Positions 1 to 9,005 are shown, counted from the first letter of the stretch. The stretch: DNA of 64,000 nucleotides from Anaerococcus porci (GCF_009696575.1 NZ_VULQ01000006.1:88641-152640); one strand, 5' to 3'. The notes: generated by a model from the letters alone, not told the origin. Program-made: numbers and translations.

Positions 1-98
1 AATAAATACCTAGATTTGATTAGAAGAATATGCTAGAATTTGAATGTGTAGGAAAACTTATGAAATTATATAAAAAAATAGTTAGCAAATATTTTAAA

Positions 99-122
99 AG
101 CACTGGAGACGGTGCTTTTTTT
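99..122 (+). terminator. Rho-independent terminator
   Basis: A short stem AGCAC/GTGCT with a loop of about 8 nt is followed by a run of seven T. It would end a transcript entering from the left of the window. The rest of 1-198 holds no gene that I can support. Confidence 0.6.
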
Positions 123-198
123 ATAAAATTAGAAAACTATAGGGATAAATTTTAATATAATAAGATAAAGAAATCGCTTTATTTTACATGATTTTAGT

Positions 199-529
199 CA
201 AGTCCATAATATTGTGCAAAAATTACTAGTAAAATATTTACTATTTCATTCTAATATACAATTTAGAAGATGTTATCCAATCCTCATTGATATCAATGAG
301 GATTGCTTCTATTAGTCTAATAGCCGATTCTTGATTTGGAAATATTCCAATCACTTTTTTACGTCTTCTAACTTTTTCGTTTAGTCTTTCTAAGCAATTG
401 GTTGATTTAAGTCTACAATGTAATTGGGTCATTTGATACCTCCTAGTTTAGTTTTGGCTTGTTAAAAACATTGTACTAGGTTAGGTTTCAAATGACCTTT
501 TTCTTTTTACACAATTATACGGGCTCTAT
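199..529 (-). mobile_element. Internally deleted IS256-family element
   Basis: Two imperfect inverted ends are visible: the right end at about 199-225 and the left end (complement) at about 503-529. Both share the core TTGTG(T/C)AAAAA, preceded by an AG-CCC/TCC block. Between them lies only the C-terminal tail of a Mutator/IS256-type transposase, so most of a normal element of about 1.3 kb is missing. No clear 8-9 bp target duplication is visible. The element was probably immobilised by internal deletion, but its ends could still be used by an intact relative elsewhere in the genome. Confidence 0.65.
241..432 (-). pseudogene. IS256-family (Mutator) transposase, C-terminal remnant
   Basis: The 63 codons match the conserved end of IS256-type transposases: the block STNCLERLNEKVRRRKKV, then IGIFPN, then the SAIRLI helix and a final W. 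Full-length proteins are about 390-400 residues, so over 80% is missing, including the DDE catalytic acids expected in the N-terminal and central parts. An ATG with an upstream AGGAGG exists (about 433-450), so a short peptide could be made, but it cannot be an active transposase. The family call is solid; expression is unknown. Confidence 0.8.
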
Positions 530-580
530 CCTTTTTTGTTATAGACTAGCTTATAACTTAATAAATAAAATATTTTTTTA

Positions 581-2116
581 TTAAAATTTATCAAAGCCAT
601 ACTTTTTCATAAAGAACTTGTGTAGTAGATAGGCTAGTACAAGAACAAATACTAGTGAGGCAAATATTATAAGATTAGATGCCATATGTCCTGCTATTAT
701 AAAAGTTACAAAAGAGATAACTCCTACAGTTAATGAGTAAGGTAGCATACAGGTGAAAAAGTCCATATGGTCTCCACCGGCCCCAGTTGAGGCTAGCATA
801 GTTGTATCTGATATTGGAGATGATGAATCACCAAAAAGTCCACCAGATGATACTGCGGCAACTACAACTGAAAGGGATACATCAAGCTTGTAAGCCATAG
901 GTATAGCAAGTGGCATAAGAATTGCCATAGTTCCCCAAGAAGAACCTGTAGCAAAGGACATTATGCATCCTATAAGGAAAAATATTCCTGGAAGAACTTC
1001 TGGACTCAAGAATCCTTCTGTAATTCTTAAGATATACTCAGCAGTTCCCATTTGAGTAGAAACTCCTCCCAAAGACCAAGCAAGAGTAAGTAATACTGCC
1101 ATAAAAGAAGAATTAGAAACACCCTTCAAAAATATGGACATACACTCATTAAAAGTCATAATCTTATCTTTCATAGAAAGTAAAATCAAAGTCAAAGATG
1201 CAAGCAAAAATCCTGCAGCAATAGATGACCTAATCATCTTTCCAGGAACAACATCTCTTGGAAAGCCATTTAAAATAAGGTTAGTAAAAATAGTTATAAC
1301 CATTACAATCAAAGGAATAATCATAATCCAAACAGAAACATCTACATCCTTATTAAAATGCTCTTTAATGGGTTTTCTCATAGGAGTTCCACCTTCTCTC
1401 ATAGTCTCACCCTTAACAGCTGCCCTATGTTGAGCCTTAAGCATAGGACCAAAATCAAACTGACTAAAGGCTAAAAAACCAGCTAAAACAAGGGAGATTA
1501 TAGCATAAAAATTAAAAGGAATAGCTCCTACATAAACAGTCCATGAGCTAATACTGTTTATACTTAAATTTTTAAGTTCAGTATCTATAAGACCCATAGA
1601 ATAAACACCCCAACCTATAATAGGAATTAAAGCAGCATCACAAATTGAAGTAACATCTAGAATATAGGCAAACTTCTCCTTGGAAGTCTTAAGCTTATCT
1701 AAAATCTCTTCAAATATAGGTCCAAGTATAAGAGAATTACCAGTATCAGTAAACCATATAACAATTCCTCCAATCCATGTTAAAAACTCACCCTTGGAAC
1801 GACTATCTAATTTATGAGTCATATTCTTTGCAAAAGAATTGGCAGCACCAGTACTAGTTAAAAGAGCCACAAAACCCCCAATAATAGACATCATAAAAAT
1901 AGTCTGGGCGTTAGACTCCTCTGCAATTTTTACATACATAAAATCAGAAATCATAGAAATCAGTCCTGTAAAAGGATTAAAATTATTAATAATCAAAGCA
2001 CCCACATAAACTGCAATCAAAAGTGAAACTATAATATTTTTAGTACATATAGATAAAATAATTGCAATAAGTGCAGGTAATAGTGACAAAAATCCATAGT
2101 AAATATTATCATCCAT
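581..2116 (-). CDS. NhaC-family Na+/H+ antiporter or amino-acid antiporter
   Basis: The 511-residue polytopic protein has about 11-12 hydrophobic segments and the NhaC-type blocks GSSWGTMAILMPLAIP and GLFGDSSSPISDTTMLAS near the C-terminal half. NhaC-family members exchange Na+ or H+ for H+ or an organic substrate (malate/lactate, tyrosine, lysine or arginine types are known). I chose the start at 2116 because GGAGG sits just upstream and the 54 extra in-frame codons fall inside a T-box leader and cannot be coding. The T-box argues for an amino-acid-linked substrate, and its specifier reads as Arg (AGA), so arginine or a related basic amino acid is my inference. The gene is monocistronic. Substrate is not shown by the sequence. 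Confidence 0.85.
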   Translation of the reverse strand: MDDNIYYGFLSLLPALIAIILSICTKNIIVSLLIAVYVGALIINNFNPFTGLISMISDFMYVKIAEESNAQTIFMMSIIGGFVALLTSTGAANSFAKNMTHKLDSRSKGEFLTWIGGIVIWFTDTGNSLILGPIFEEILDKLKTSKEKFAYILDVTSICDAALIPIIGWGVYSMGLIDTELKNLSINSISSWTVYVGAIPFNFYAIISLVLAGFLAFSQFDFGPMLKAQHRAAVKGETMREGGTPMRKPIKEHFNKDVDVSVWIMIIPLIVMVITIFTNLILNGFPRDVVPGKMIRSSIAAGFLLASLTLILLSMKDKIMTFNECMSIFLKGVSNSSFMAVLLTLAWSLGGVSTQMGTAEYILRITEGFLSPEVLPGIFFLIGCIMSFATGSSWGTMAILMPLAIPMAYKLDVSLSVVVAAVSSGGLFGDSSSPISDTTMLASTGAGGDHMDFFTCMLPYSLTVGVISFVTFIIAGHMASNLIIFASLVFVLVLAYLLHKFFMKKYGFDKF

Positions 2117-2124
2117 ATTATCCT

Positions 2125-2351
2125 CCAAATAAAAAATCGCCCCGACAAAAGGGACGAAAAAAACGTGTTGCCACCCTAATTCACAAAATAAATTTGCCTC
2201 ATTAGAACCCATAACGAGGGTTAGACGGGAAAGCTTATGTATTATACTCCCAACTATTAAAAGCCTCTCTTCAATCACAAAACCCAGTCTTTCACACCAA
2301 CCAAGACCTCTCTTAAGATAATTCTATAACTTACTTGCTTTTCAAAGTATT
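2125..2351 (-). promoter_or_regulatory. T-box leader, probable Arg (AGA) specifier
   Basis: The minus strand carries an AGAGAG/GGTTGGTG-type stem I, the T-box bulge GGGTGGCAACACG (2164-2176) and a terminator stem TCGTCCC/GGGGCGA followed by a T-run, just ahead of the NhaC-family gene. T-boxes sense uncharged tRNA and let transcription continue when it is abundant. By position relative to the other leaders in this window (GAAG-codon-purine) the specifier is AGA at 2266-2268. The T-box call is firm; the specifier is inferred without a folded model. Confidence 0.9.
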
Positions 2352-2357
2352 TCTTAG

Positions 2358-2386
2358 ATAATAACAAATTAAAAGATAGTTGTCAA
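2358..2386 (-). promoter_or_regulatory. Sigma-A promoter of the NhaC T-box unit
   Basis: On the minus strand a perfect TTGACA (2381-2386) is followed after 17 bp by TATTAT (2358-2363), placing the start of transcription just before T-box stem I. Confidence 0.75.
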
Positions 2387-2515
2387 ATAATTTTACAAAA
2401 TATTTTTTTATAGTAGTAATATGAATTAATAAAGTGAAATAATCTATTAAAACTGATACAATATAGATAATAATCCAATTTTAAAAAGAATTTTTAGATA
2501 GAGAAAGATAAGCAA

Positions 2516-4471
2516 ATGTCAGAAAAAATAAATAATTTAGATCAAAGTTCATATGCAGTAAGAGTTGGTCTAAAACGTCTATTAGAGAATAAAAGTACAA
2601 AGAAAAATATAATATGGGCTAGTGATAATTATAAAAATTTGGGAGAGGCCTATAATGAAACTTCCTATATTTTAGCTGATACCTTCAATGTTACAAGGAT
2701 ACTTAATGCAAGAATTAACAAAAATGAAGATATCAAACTTGAAAGAACTAGAAAGAGGGCTGAAGTATTTACTCCATCCTGGGTGGTTAACCAAATGATA
2801 AATTTTATAGATGAAGAGTGGTTTGGATACAAAAATGTCTTCAATATAGAAAAAGATAAGTCATGGGAATCCATAGAAAATAAGATAAAATTTCCAAAAG
2901 ATAAGACTTGGAAAGACTATGTTGATTCAAGAAAGCTTGAAATAACTTGTGGAGAGGCTCCTTACCTTGTTTCAAGATATGATGTAGTAAGTGGAAAACT
3001 TATAGAAGATTTGAATCAAAGAATTGGTATTCTAGATAGGAAATTAAGGATTGTAAATGAAAATAGCAGGAATAAGGCTGAATGGAAGAAGCGGGCAACT
3101 AGGGCAATAGAAGCAATCTACGGCTATGAATATCAAGGAGATAATCTACTTATAGCTAGAATAAATATCCTTCTAACTTATGTTGAATATTATGAAAAAA
3201 GATGGAATGAAAGGCCAAGTGATAAAGAAATAAAAAAGATAGCAAATATTATAGCTTGGAATATATGGCAAATGAATGGACTGAAAGATGAGGAACCATT
3301 TAGTCAAAAGTTAGAAAAAGAGAGTCAAGTTTCTTTATTTGAAAAAACTGATGAAGATAAAAAAATAAAGGCTACACCTTGTAGAATATATGATTGGCGT
3401 TCCAATAAGTCAGTCTTATTTAAGGAAATAAAGGAGAAAGAGATGAAAAAATTTGATTTTGTGATTGGGAATCCGCCTTATAATTTAGAAGCGAAAGGTC
3501 AAAGTACAAGTGATAGTCCTGTATATAATTTATTTATGGATGAATCATTTAATATTGCTGATAAAGTATTACTTATTACTCCAGCTAGATTCTTATTTAA
3601 TGCAGGAAAAACACCAAAGCCTTGGAATGAAAAAATGTTAAATGATAAACATTTTAAGGTTTTAAAATATAAGCAGAAATCTAGTGATGTTTTTAAAGGA
3701 ACTGATATTAAAGGTGGAGTTGCAATAACATATAGGGATGAAAGTAAAGATTTCGGACCAATAGAAGCATTTACAAGTTTTAAAGAATTAGCGAGTATTA
3801 GAAATAAAGTTGTAAATAATAATGAATTTAAAGATATAAGAGAAATAATTGAAATACAAAGTAAATTTGACTTGGATGCACTGTATGAAGACTATCCTGA
3901 ATATAAAAATATAATAGGGAATAAGGGTAGAGATAAGAGATTACGCCAAATTATTATGGAGAGATTACCTGAAATATTTACAAAAGATAAAATATATGAT
4001 GATTCTTATAAAATTCTTGGATTAGTTAATAAAAAAAGGGCTTATAGATATATTAAGAAAAAATATATCCAAAATGATGATGTACTCTATAAGTATAAAG
4101 TGTTCGTTCCTTCTGCTAATGGTTCAGGAGCAATTGGAGAGGTTTTAAGTACACCCCTAATCGGGGAACCCCTAATCGGGAATACACAAACGTTTATTTC
4201 TTTTGGTAAATTTGATACTTTATATGAAGCTAAGGCAATGTTGAAATATGTTAAAACAAAATTTTGTAGAACATTATTAGGGATATTAAAAATAACTCAA
4301 GGAAATAATAAAGAAACATGGGCAAATGTTCCATTACAAGATTTCACAGAAAATTCTGATATAGATTGGTCTAAGTCCATTGCTGAAATAGACCAACAGT
4401 TATATAAAAAATATGCTTTAGATGATGAAGAAATTAACTTTATAGAAGATAAGGTTCAGGAGATGAAATAA
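2516..4471 (+). CDS. N6-adenine DNA methyltransferase of a restriction-modification system (Eco57I-like)
   Basis: The 651-residue protein has the layout of a gamma-class adenine methyltransferase: a motif-X-like RAEVFTPSWVVNQM (residues 81-94), a motif-I-like LEITCGEAPYL (141-151), a segment GYEYQGDNLLIARINILL, and the catalytic NPPY at 319-322. The C-terminal third, with KTKFCRTLL and VPLQDF, looks like a target-recognition domain. It should methylate adenine in the recognition site to protect host DNA. It ends in ATAATG overlapping the next gene by one base, so both are co-translated. A 15-bp tandem repeat sits inside the C-terminal region at 4154-4183. It could also be a combined recognition subunit shared with the helicase protein. 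Confidence 0.85.
   Translation: MSEKINNLDQSSYAVRVGLKRLLENKSTKKNIIWASDNYKNLGEAYNETSYILADTFNVTRILNARINKNEDIKLERTRKRAEVFTPSWVVNQMINFIDEEWFGYKNVFNIEKDKSWESIENKIKFPKDKTWKDYVDSRKLEITCGEAPYLVSRYDVVSGKLIEDLNQRIGILDRKLRIVNENSRNKAEWKKRATRAIEAIYGYEYQGDNLLIARINILLTYVEYYEKRWNERPSDKEIKKIANIIAWNIWQMNGLKDEEPFSQKLEKESQVSLFEKTDEDKKIKATPCRIYDWRSNKSVLFKEIKEKEMKKFDFVIGNPPYNLEAKGQSTSDSPVYNLFMDESFNIADKVLLITPARFLFNAGKTPKPWNEKMLNDKHFKVLKYKQKSSDVFKGTDIKGGVAITYRDESKDFGPIEAFTSFKELASIRNKVVNNNEFKDIREIIEIQSKFDLDALYEDYPEYKNIIGNKGRDKRLRQIIMERLPEIFTKDKIYDDSYKILGLVNKKRAYRYIKKKYIQNDDVLYKYKVFVPSANGSGAIGEVLSTPLIGEPLIGNTQTFISFGKFDTLYEAKAMLKYVKTKFCRTLLGILKITQGNNKETWANVPLQDFTENSDIDWSKSIAEIDQQLYKKYALDDEEINFIEDKVQEMK
4154..4183 (+). 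repeat. 15-bp in-frame tandem repeat within the methyltransferase gene
   Basis: Two adjacent copies of CCCCTAATCGGG(G)AA encode PLIGE then PLIGN. The copies differ at three of 15 positions. The patch is visibly richer in G+C than its surroundings and lies in the putative recognition domain. Confidence 0.8.
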
Positions 4472-7400
4472 TGCAAAAAATTAATATAAGTACCAGTGTT
4501 GAAGTTGTTCCTAAATGTTACGCTTACACAACTCCTGGAGTAGAATATCATCAAGGCTGGACCAAGATTGGTTTTACTGAAAGAGATGTAGATACAAGAA
4601 TAAAAGAACAGACACATACAGCTAATATTAAATATATTAAAGAACGGGTCAAAAATGCAACCTATGAGGGAAGTAATGAAACCTTTACTGACAAAGAGTT
4701 CCATGCTTATCTAAACAAATTAGGTATCAAAAGAGAAAAGGGAACTGAATGGTTTAAGATAGATCCAAAAGATGCTAAGGATGAATTTAATGATTTTAGG
4801 GAAAATAGGGGATTTAAAGTTAGCAAAAATCTTCCCATACCATATAAACTAAGAAAAGAACAAGAAGAGGCAGTAGAAAAGACTATAGCTTATTTTGCAA
4901 GTCATAAAGAAGGAGAATTCTTGTGGAATGCCAAGCCTAGATTTGGTAAGACTCTTGCAGCTTATGACTTGTGCATGAAAATGGGCTTTAAAAATATACT
5001 TATAGTCACTAACCGACCTGCCATAGTTAATTCTTGGTATAATGATTTTGAGAAATTTATAGGTCTTAACTCCGGATATTATTTTGTAAGCCATGTTGAA
5101 GGTGTAAGGGATAATTCAAATGTATTAGATAGAAATCAATATATTAAAAAAGTTTCAAGTGATGAAAATGTAAAGGGGTGTATAGAATTTGTAAGTTTAC
5201 AAGACTTGAAAGGTTCGAAGTATTTTGGAGGAGATCCTAACAGTGATAAACTAAGGGAGTTAAGTTCAGCTAAAGACAGCGAAGGGAAACCTATAGGAAT
5301 TAATTGGGATATTATAATAATAGATGAGGCTCATGAGGGAGTTGATACCTATAAAACGGATGTAGCATTCGACCATATTTCTAGAAAAAATACTCTTCAC
5401 CTATCAGGTACTCCTTTTAAGGCAATAGCAAATTATAAGTTTTCGGATGATGCTATATATAATTGGACCTATGCTGATGAACAAAAAGCCAAAGAGAGTT
5501 GGGACAATACACAGGAAGAAGAAAACCCATACTTAGCTTTGCCAAAGCTACATCTATATACCTATCAAATGTCTGAAATTATAAAAGACAAAGTAAAAGA
5601 GGGGATAGATTTTGAAGGAGAGAATAAAGAATACGCTTTTGACTTAAACGAGTTTTTTGCAACTAATGGCAAGGGTAAATTTGTTTATGAATCAGATGTA
5701 GACAAGTTTCTGGATTCTTTAACAAGTTTATATAAGTTTCCATTTTCAACTGAAGATTTGAGAAATGAACTTAAACACACCTTTTGGATTTTAGATAGGG
5801 TTGATAGCGCAAAAGCCCTTGCAAGTAAGCTTTCTGATAATCCAGTTTTTAGAGAATATGAGATAGTGCTTGCAGCTGGTGATGGAAAATTAGATGATGA
5901 AGATATATTTGAACAATCCTATACTAAGGTAGTAAATGCTATTAAAAATTATGATAAGACTATAACCTTATCAGTAGGACAATTAACTACTGGTATCACT
6001 ATTCCAGAATGGACTGCGGTATTGATTCTTTCAAATATGAAAAGTCCAGCTCTATATATGCAGTCTGCTTTTAGAGCCCAAAATCCATGTCTTTTTAAAG
6101 AAAATGGAAAAAATCTACGAAAGAAAAATTCTTATGTATTTGATTTTGATCCAGCAAGAAGTCTTATAATTTTTGAAGAATTTGCCAATGATTTAAACAA
6201 GGATACTTCAAATGGTGGGGGAGATCTTCAAAATAGGAAAGAAAATATTAGGGAACTTCTTAACTTTTTTCCTGTGTATGGAGAAGACGAAGAAGGATTT
6301 ATGGTAGAACTTGATTCTGAAAAAGTTCTTACAGTTCCTAGAAAAATCCATGCAAATGAAGTAGTTAATCGTGGATTTATGTCTAATTTTTTATTTACAA
6401 ATATATCAAATATATTTCAAGCTCCAAAAGAGATAAGGGATATTATAAATAAATTTGAGCCACAAAAAGAGGGCAAAAGAAAGGAAGATATAGATATAAA
6501 TGATAATACAAAAGATGATTTAGATTTAGATGAAAATAATGAGATTTCCATACCTAAGCATAAGATAATAGGAAAAGCAAATAGTCTTTTCGGAGATAAA
6601 GTATATAAAGATATAAGAAAGAAGATTAATGAAACTTCAGAGGAATATAAGAGTTCAAATAAGAAAAAAACAAATGATCTGGAAAGATTAAAAGAAGATT
6701 TTAGTAAACCTATAGTAGATAATCTTATGGAAATTACAAAAATAAATTATGGTAAAGATTTAAGTAAGTCTTCTAGTAGAAAGTTAAAAAATAAAATAAA
6801 GTATATGACTGATAGGGTTGTCAAAAAAGAATATGGTAACTATGAAGTAGAAAAAAACATAATTGAATCAGAAAAAAAAGATAGAAAAGCTAAGGCAAAA
6901 ACATCTGAAGAGCTCACTAAAATTGACAAAGATTATAATGAAAAATTAGAAGTTAAGAGAAAAGAATTGTTTAAAAATATAGAGGAAAAATTTAAAAGTG
7001 AAGAAATATTCAAGAAGTCAGGAGAGGAAATAGTAGAAACAGTTGAAACAGATATAAAAGAAAAAGAAAAGAAAACAATTGAAGATGGTATTAGAGATCA
7101 TCTAAGAGGTTTTTCAAGAACTATTCCTTCTTTCTTGATGGCTTATGGTGATGAGAATACAAATCTTGAAACATTTGATCAAATTGTACCTGATTATGTA
7201 TTTAAAGAAGTAACAAGTATAAGCTTAAATGAATTTAGATTTTTAAGAGATGGTGGAGATTACACAGATGAAATAAGTGGAGAGACAAAACACTATGAGG
7301 GGAATCTCTTTGATCAAATAGTATTTAATGATTCTGTTAAAGAATTTTTAAATAAAAAAGAAAAACTTTCAAATTATTTCGAAGATGATACTAAAATGGA

Positions 7401-7821
7401 TATATTCGACTATATACCTCCTCAGAAGACTAACCAAATATTTACACCTAAAAAAGTAGTTATACAAATGGTGGATTTATTAGAAAAAGAAAACCCAGGA
7501 TGTTTTGATGGCAAAGACAAAACTTTCATAGACTTATATATGAAATCAGGATTATATATTTCAGAAATTGTAAAAAGATTATTTAGAAGTGAAAAAATAA
7601 AAGAGATTTTTCCTAATGAGGAAGAAAGACTAAATCATATATTTAAAAATCAAGTTTATGGTCTAGCTCCTACTGAGATAATTTATAGGATAGCTCTTAA
7701 TTTTGTTTTAGGATTTAGCGATAAAATTAAAATAGAAAGCCATAATCTAAGAAAACTTGACTCTCTTGAACACATAAAAGAGGGTGACCTAGAAGAAAAA
7801 TTGGACGAATTATTTGATTAA
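4471..7821 (+). CDS. Restriction protein: GIY-YIG (T5orf172-like) domain, DEAH helicase, partial methyltransferase-like C-terminus
   Basis: The 1116-residue protein starts with a segment (about 15-97) resembling the T5orf172/MUG113 branch of GIY-YIG nucleases: KIGFTERDVDTRIKEQT, FTDKEFHAYL and GTEWFKI. A superfamily 2 helicase follows: a GKT motif in NAKPRFGKT (153-161), DEAH (285-288), SGTPF (312-316) and a motif VI-like QSAFRAQNP (from 531). After a lysine/glutamate-rich, coiled-coil-like stretch (about 680-890), the last 130 residues contain IFTPKKVVIQM (about 990) and DLYMKSGLYI (about 1021), which look like methyltransferase motifs X and I without NPPY. It probably translocates and cleaves unmodified DNA with the preceding gene's product. 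The nuclease assignment is by motif only. Confidence 0.75.
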   Translation: MQKINISTSVEVVPKCYAYTTPGVEYHQGWTKIGFTERDVDTRIKEQTHTANIKYIKERVKNATYEGSNETFTDKEFHAYLNKLGIKREKGTEWFKIDPKDAKDEFNDFRENRGFKVSKNLPIPYKLRKEQEEAVEKTIAYFASHKEGEFLWNAKPRFGKTLAAYDLCMKMGFKNILIVTNRPAIVNSWYNDFEKFIGLNSGYYFVSHVEGVRDNSNVLDRNQYIKKVSSDENVKGCIEFVSLQDLKGSKYFGGDPNSDKLRELSSAKDSEGKPIGINWDIIIIDEAHEGVDTYKTDVAFDHISRKNTLHLSGTPFKAIANYKFSDDAIYNWTYADEQKAKESWDNTQEEENPYLALPKLHLYTYQMSEIIKDKVKEGIDFEGENKEYAFDLNEFFATNGKGKFVYESDVDKFLDSLTSLYKFPFSTEDLRNELKHTFWILDRVDSAKALASKLSDNPVFREYEIVLAAGDGKLDDEDIFEQSYTKVVNAIKNYDKTITLSVGQLTTGITIPEWTAVLILSNMKSPALYMQSAFRAQNPCLFKENGKNLRKKNSYVFDFDPARSLIIFEEFANDLNKDTSNGGGDLQNRKENIRELLNFFPVYGEDEEGFMVELDSEKVLTVPRKIHANEVVNRGFMSNFLFTNISNIFQAPKEIRDIINKFEPQKEGKRKEDIDINDNTKDDLDLDENNEISIPKHKIIGKANSLFGDKVYKDIRKKINETSEEYKSSNKKKTNDLERLKEDFSKPIVDNLMEITKINYGKDLSKSSSRKLKNKIKYMTDRVVKKEYGNYEVEKNIIESEKKDRKAKAKTSEELTKIDKDYNEKLEVKRKELFKNIEEKFKSEEIFKKSGEEIVETVETDIKEKEKKTIEDGIRDHLRGFSRTIPSFLMAYGDENTNLETFDQIVPDYVFKEVTSISLNEFRFLRDGGDYTDEISGETKHYEGNLFDQIVFNDSVKEFLNKKEKLSNYFEDDTKMDIFDYIPPQKTNQIFTPKKVVIQMVDLLEKENPGCFDGKDKTFIDLYMKSGLYISEIVKRLFRSEKIKEIFPNEEERLNHIFKNQVYGLAPTEIIYRIALNFVLGFSDKIKIESHNLRKLDSLEHIKEGDLEEKLDELFD

Positions 7822-8265
7822 AAAAGCAACTTAAATCACTTAAATTGATCAAAATGAAGAGAAAATGCTTTGAAGCCTTACTTCGTTTGCTAAGAACAAG
7901 TTCCCCTTAATAGATATTATCTTATATGAATGGATTCTTTAGTTATTAAATTATTATATAAAACTAAACAGTTTTTCTTAATATATAATTAATTCAAGCA
8001 TAGGGAACTTATTCCTAGGTTCTAAGTAACTTGTTGTAATTAACTAAGTCTTGGATTTGACTATACTTTGAAATTTAGCATAAAGATATAGCTTAAATCG
8101 AAGATTGATGCGATAGATAAATCTCATAAATAAGGAAGAAGGATAAAAAAATATATATAATCTTAGCCTAATTGTAAATAATCTAAAAAGACTATTGCAT
8201 AATTTTACAAGAGTTTTAAATTAAGATAAACTCCATTTCTATAGAAATGGACATATATTGATACA
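7822..8265. other. AT-rich intergenic stretch with an 18-bp palindrome
   Basis: I see no open reading frame of note in this long gap after the restriction genes. It contains a perfect palindrome CCATTTCTATAGAAATGG (8233-8250). No clear terminator directly follows the restriction operon. The stretch could hold decayed DNA or an untranslated RNA, but nothing else supports either. Confidence 0.4.
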
Positions 8266-8315
8266 TAAAAAATTGTATCAACCATTACCCTTTTATCAGG
8301 ATTTAGGTTGATACA
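8266..8315 (-). terminator. Terminator of the DUF3783 gene
   Basis: On the minus strand TGTATCAACC and GGTTGATACA (plus 8306-8315 and 8274-8283) form a 10-bp perfect stem with a 22-nt loop followed by ATTTTTT. A further TTGATACA copy at 8258-8265 allows an alternative pairing with the same arm. Confidence 0.6.
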
Positions 8316-8348
8316 CAAAACTTTTTACAAAACCGACCTTTTTTCTTA

Positions 8349-8903
8349 TTAAAGATTTTCAACCAATTCTTTAATCTTATCCCTATATTCTTTTGCAATT
8401 TCTACATCAAAGTCTTCGCCTGCTGTTTGGAAGTAGTGGTTTAGGTTTTTAACAAGCTTTGCTATTTCTATATTTTCTTCGCCTGTTTCTTCTTTTATTT
8501 TTTTGGCCTTTGTAAGGTAGGTATTTATTTCATTTACTATTTGCATAGTTACATGTTCATTATGATTTTCATTTAATAGATATCTTAAGGTCCAATTGAT
8601 ATTGGTTGGAGTTATACCTGCCTTATGCTCTATTACTACATTATTTGCCCTCATTTTATCTATAAAGTCAAATAAGTCTTCTTGTTCAAAGTCTTTGAAA
8701 AAAGCAAAGGTAAAGTCGTAGTCTTTTACATAGTCTGACTTGGTATTGTTATTTTCAAATCCTTCGATTTCTGCTAGATATCCCATTTTTTGGTCTAAGT
8801 CTCGCATACCTATATGTTTTAATTTAATATTTTCTTTTGTTGTTAATATTCTTAATTTTTCTTTTTCTATATCATTAGCGTTAAATAATACTATTAAAGC
8901 CAT
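8349..8903 (-). CDS. DUF3783-family protein
   Basis: The 184-residue soluble protein begins MALIVLFNAND and continues with a block LKHIGMRDLDQKMGYL and an acidic FFKDFEQEDLFDFI segment. This pattern fits DUF3783 proteins of Firmicutes, which have no established function. I chose the start at 8903 because GGAGAG lies 4-9 bases upstream; a longer frame to 8942 has no ribosome site and runs across the promoter. It is divergent from the next gene and stands alone. Confidence 0.65.
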   Translation of the reverse strand: MALIVLFNANDIEKEKLRILTTKENIKLKHIGMRDLDQKMGYLAEIEGFENNNTKSDYVKDYDFTFAFFKDFEQEDLFDFIDKMRANNVVIEHKAGITPTNINWTLRYLLNENHNEHVTMQIVNEINTYLTKAKKIKEETGEENIEIAKLVKNLNHYFQTAGEDFDVEIAKEYRDKIKELVENL

Positions 8904-8907
8904 ATTC

Positions 8908-8965
8908 TCTCCTTTTTTGCATAGTATTAATAGTATACCCAAAAATGCATTTTACTCAATTAAAT
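8908..8965 (-). promoter_or_regulatory. Promoter of the DUF3783 gene
   Basis: On the minus strand TTGAGT is followed after 16 bp by TATACT, upstream of the GGAGAG ribosome site. A TATAAT facing the opposite way at about 8969-8974 may serve the rightward gene, so the two genes share a compact divergent control region. Confidence 0.5.
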
Positions 8966-9005
8966 TGGGTATAATATAATAATAAGGAAATTAAGGGAGA
9001 TTGAT

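Noticed and set aside
538..557. Inverted repeat GTTATA...TATAAC near the end of the NhaC-family gene
   Set aside because: The stem is short and AT-only, and no clean T-run follows on either strand, so I did not call a terminator.
1134..1433. Open frame of 99 codons on the + strand
   Set aside because: It lies antisense within the NhaC-family gene, has no ribosome site, and its composition mirrors the membrane protein on the other strand.
7822..8348. CRISPR-like repeats in the long gap
   Set aside because: The TTGATACA copies are few, differ in orientation and have no regular spacing; no spacer-repeat structure exists.
8904..8942. Longer N-terminus for the DUF3783 protein
   Set aside because: The extra 13 codons overlap the -10 region and ribosome site and are hydrophobic by chance.
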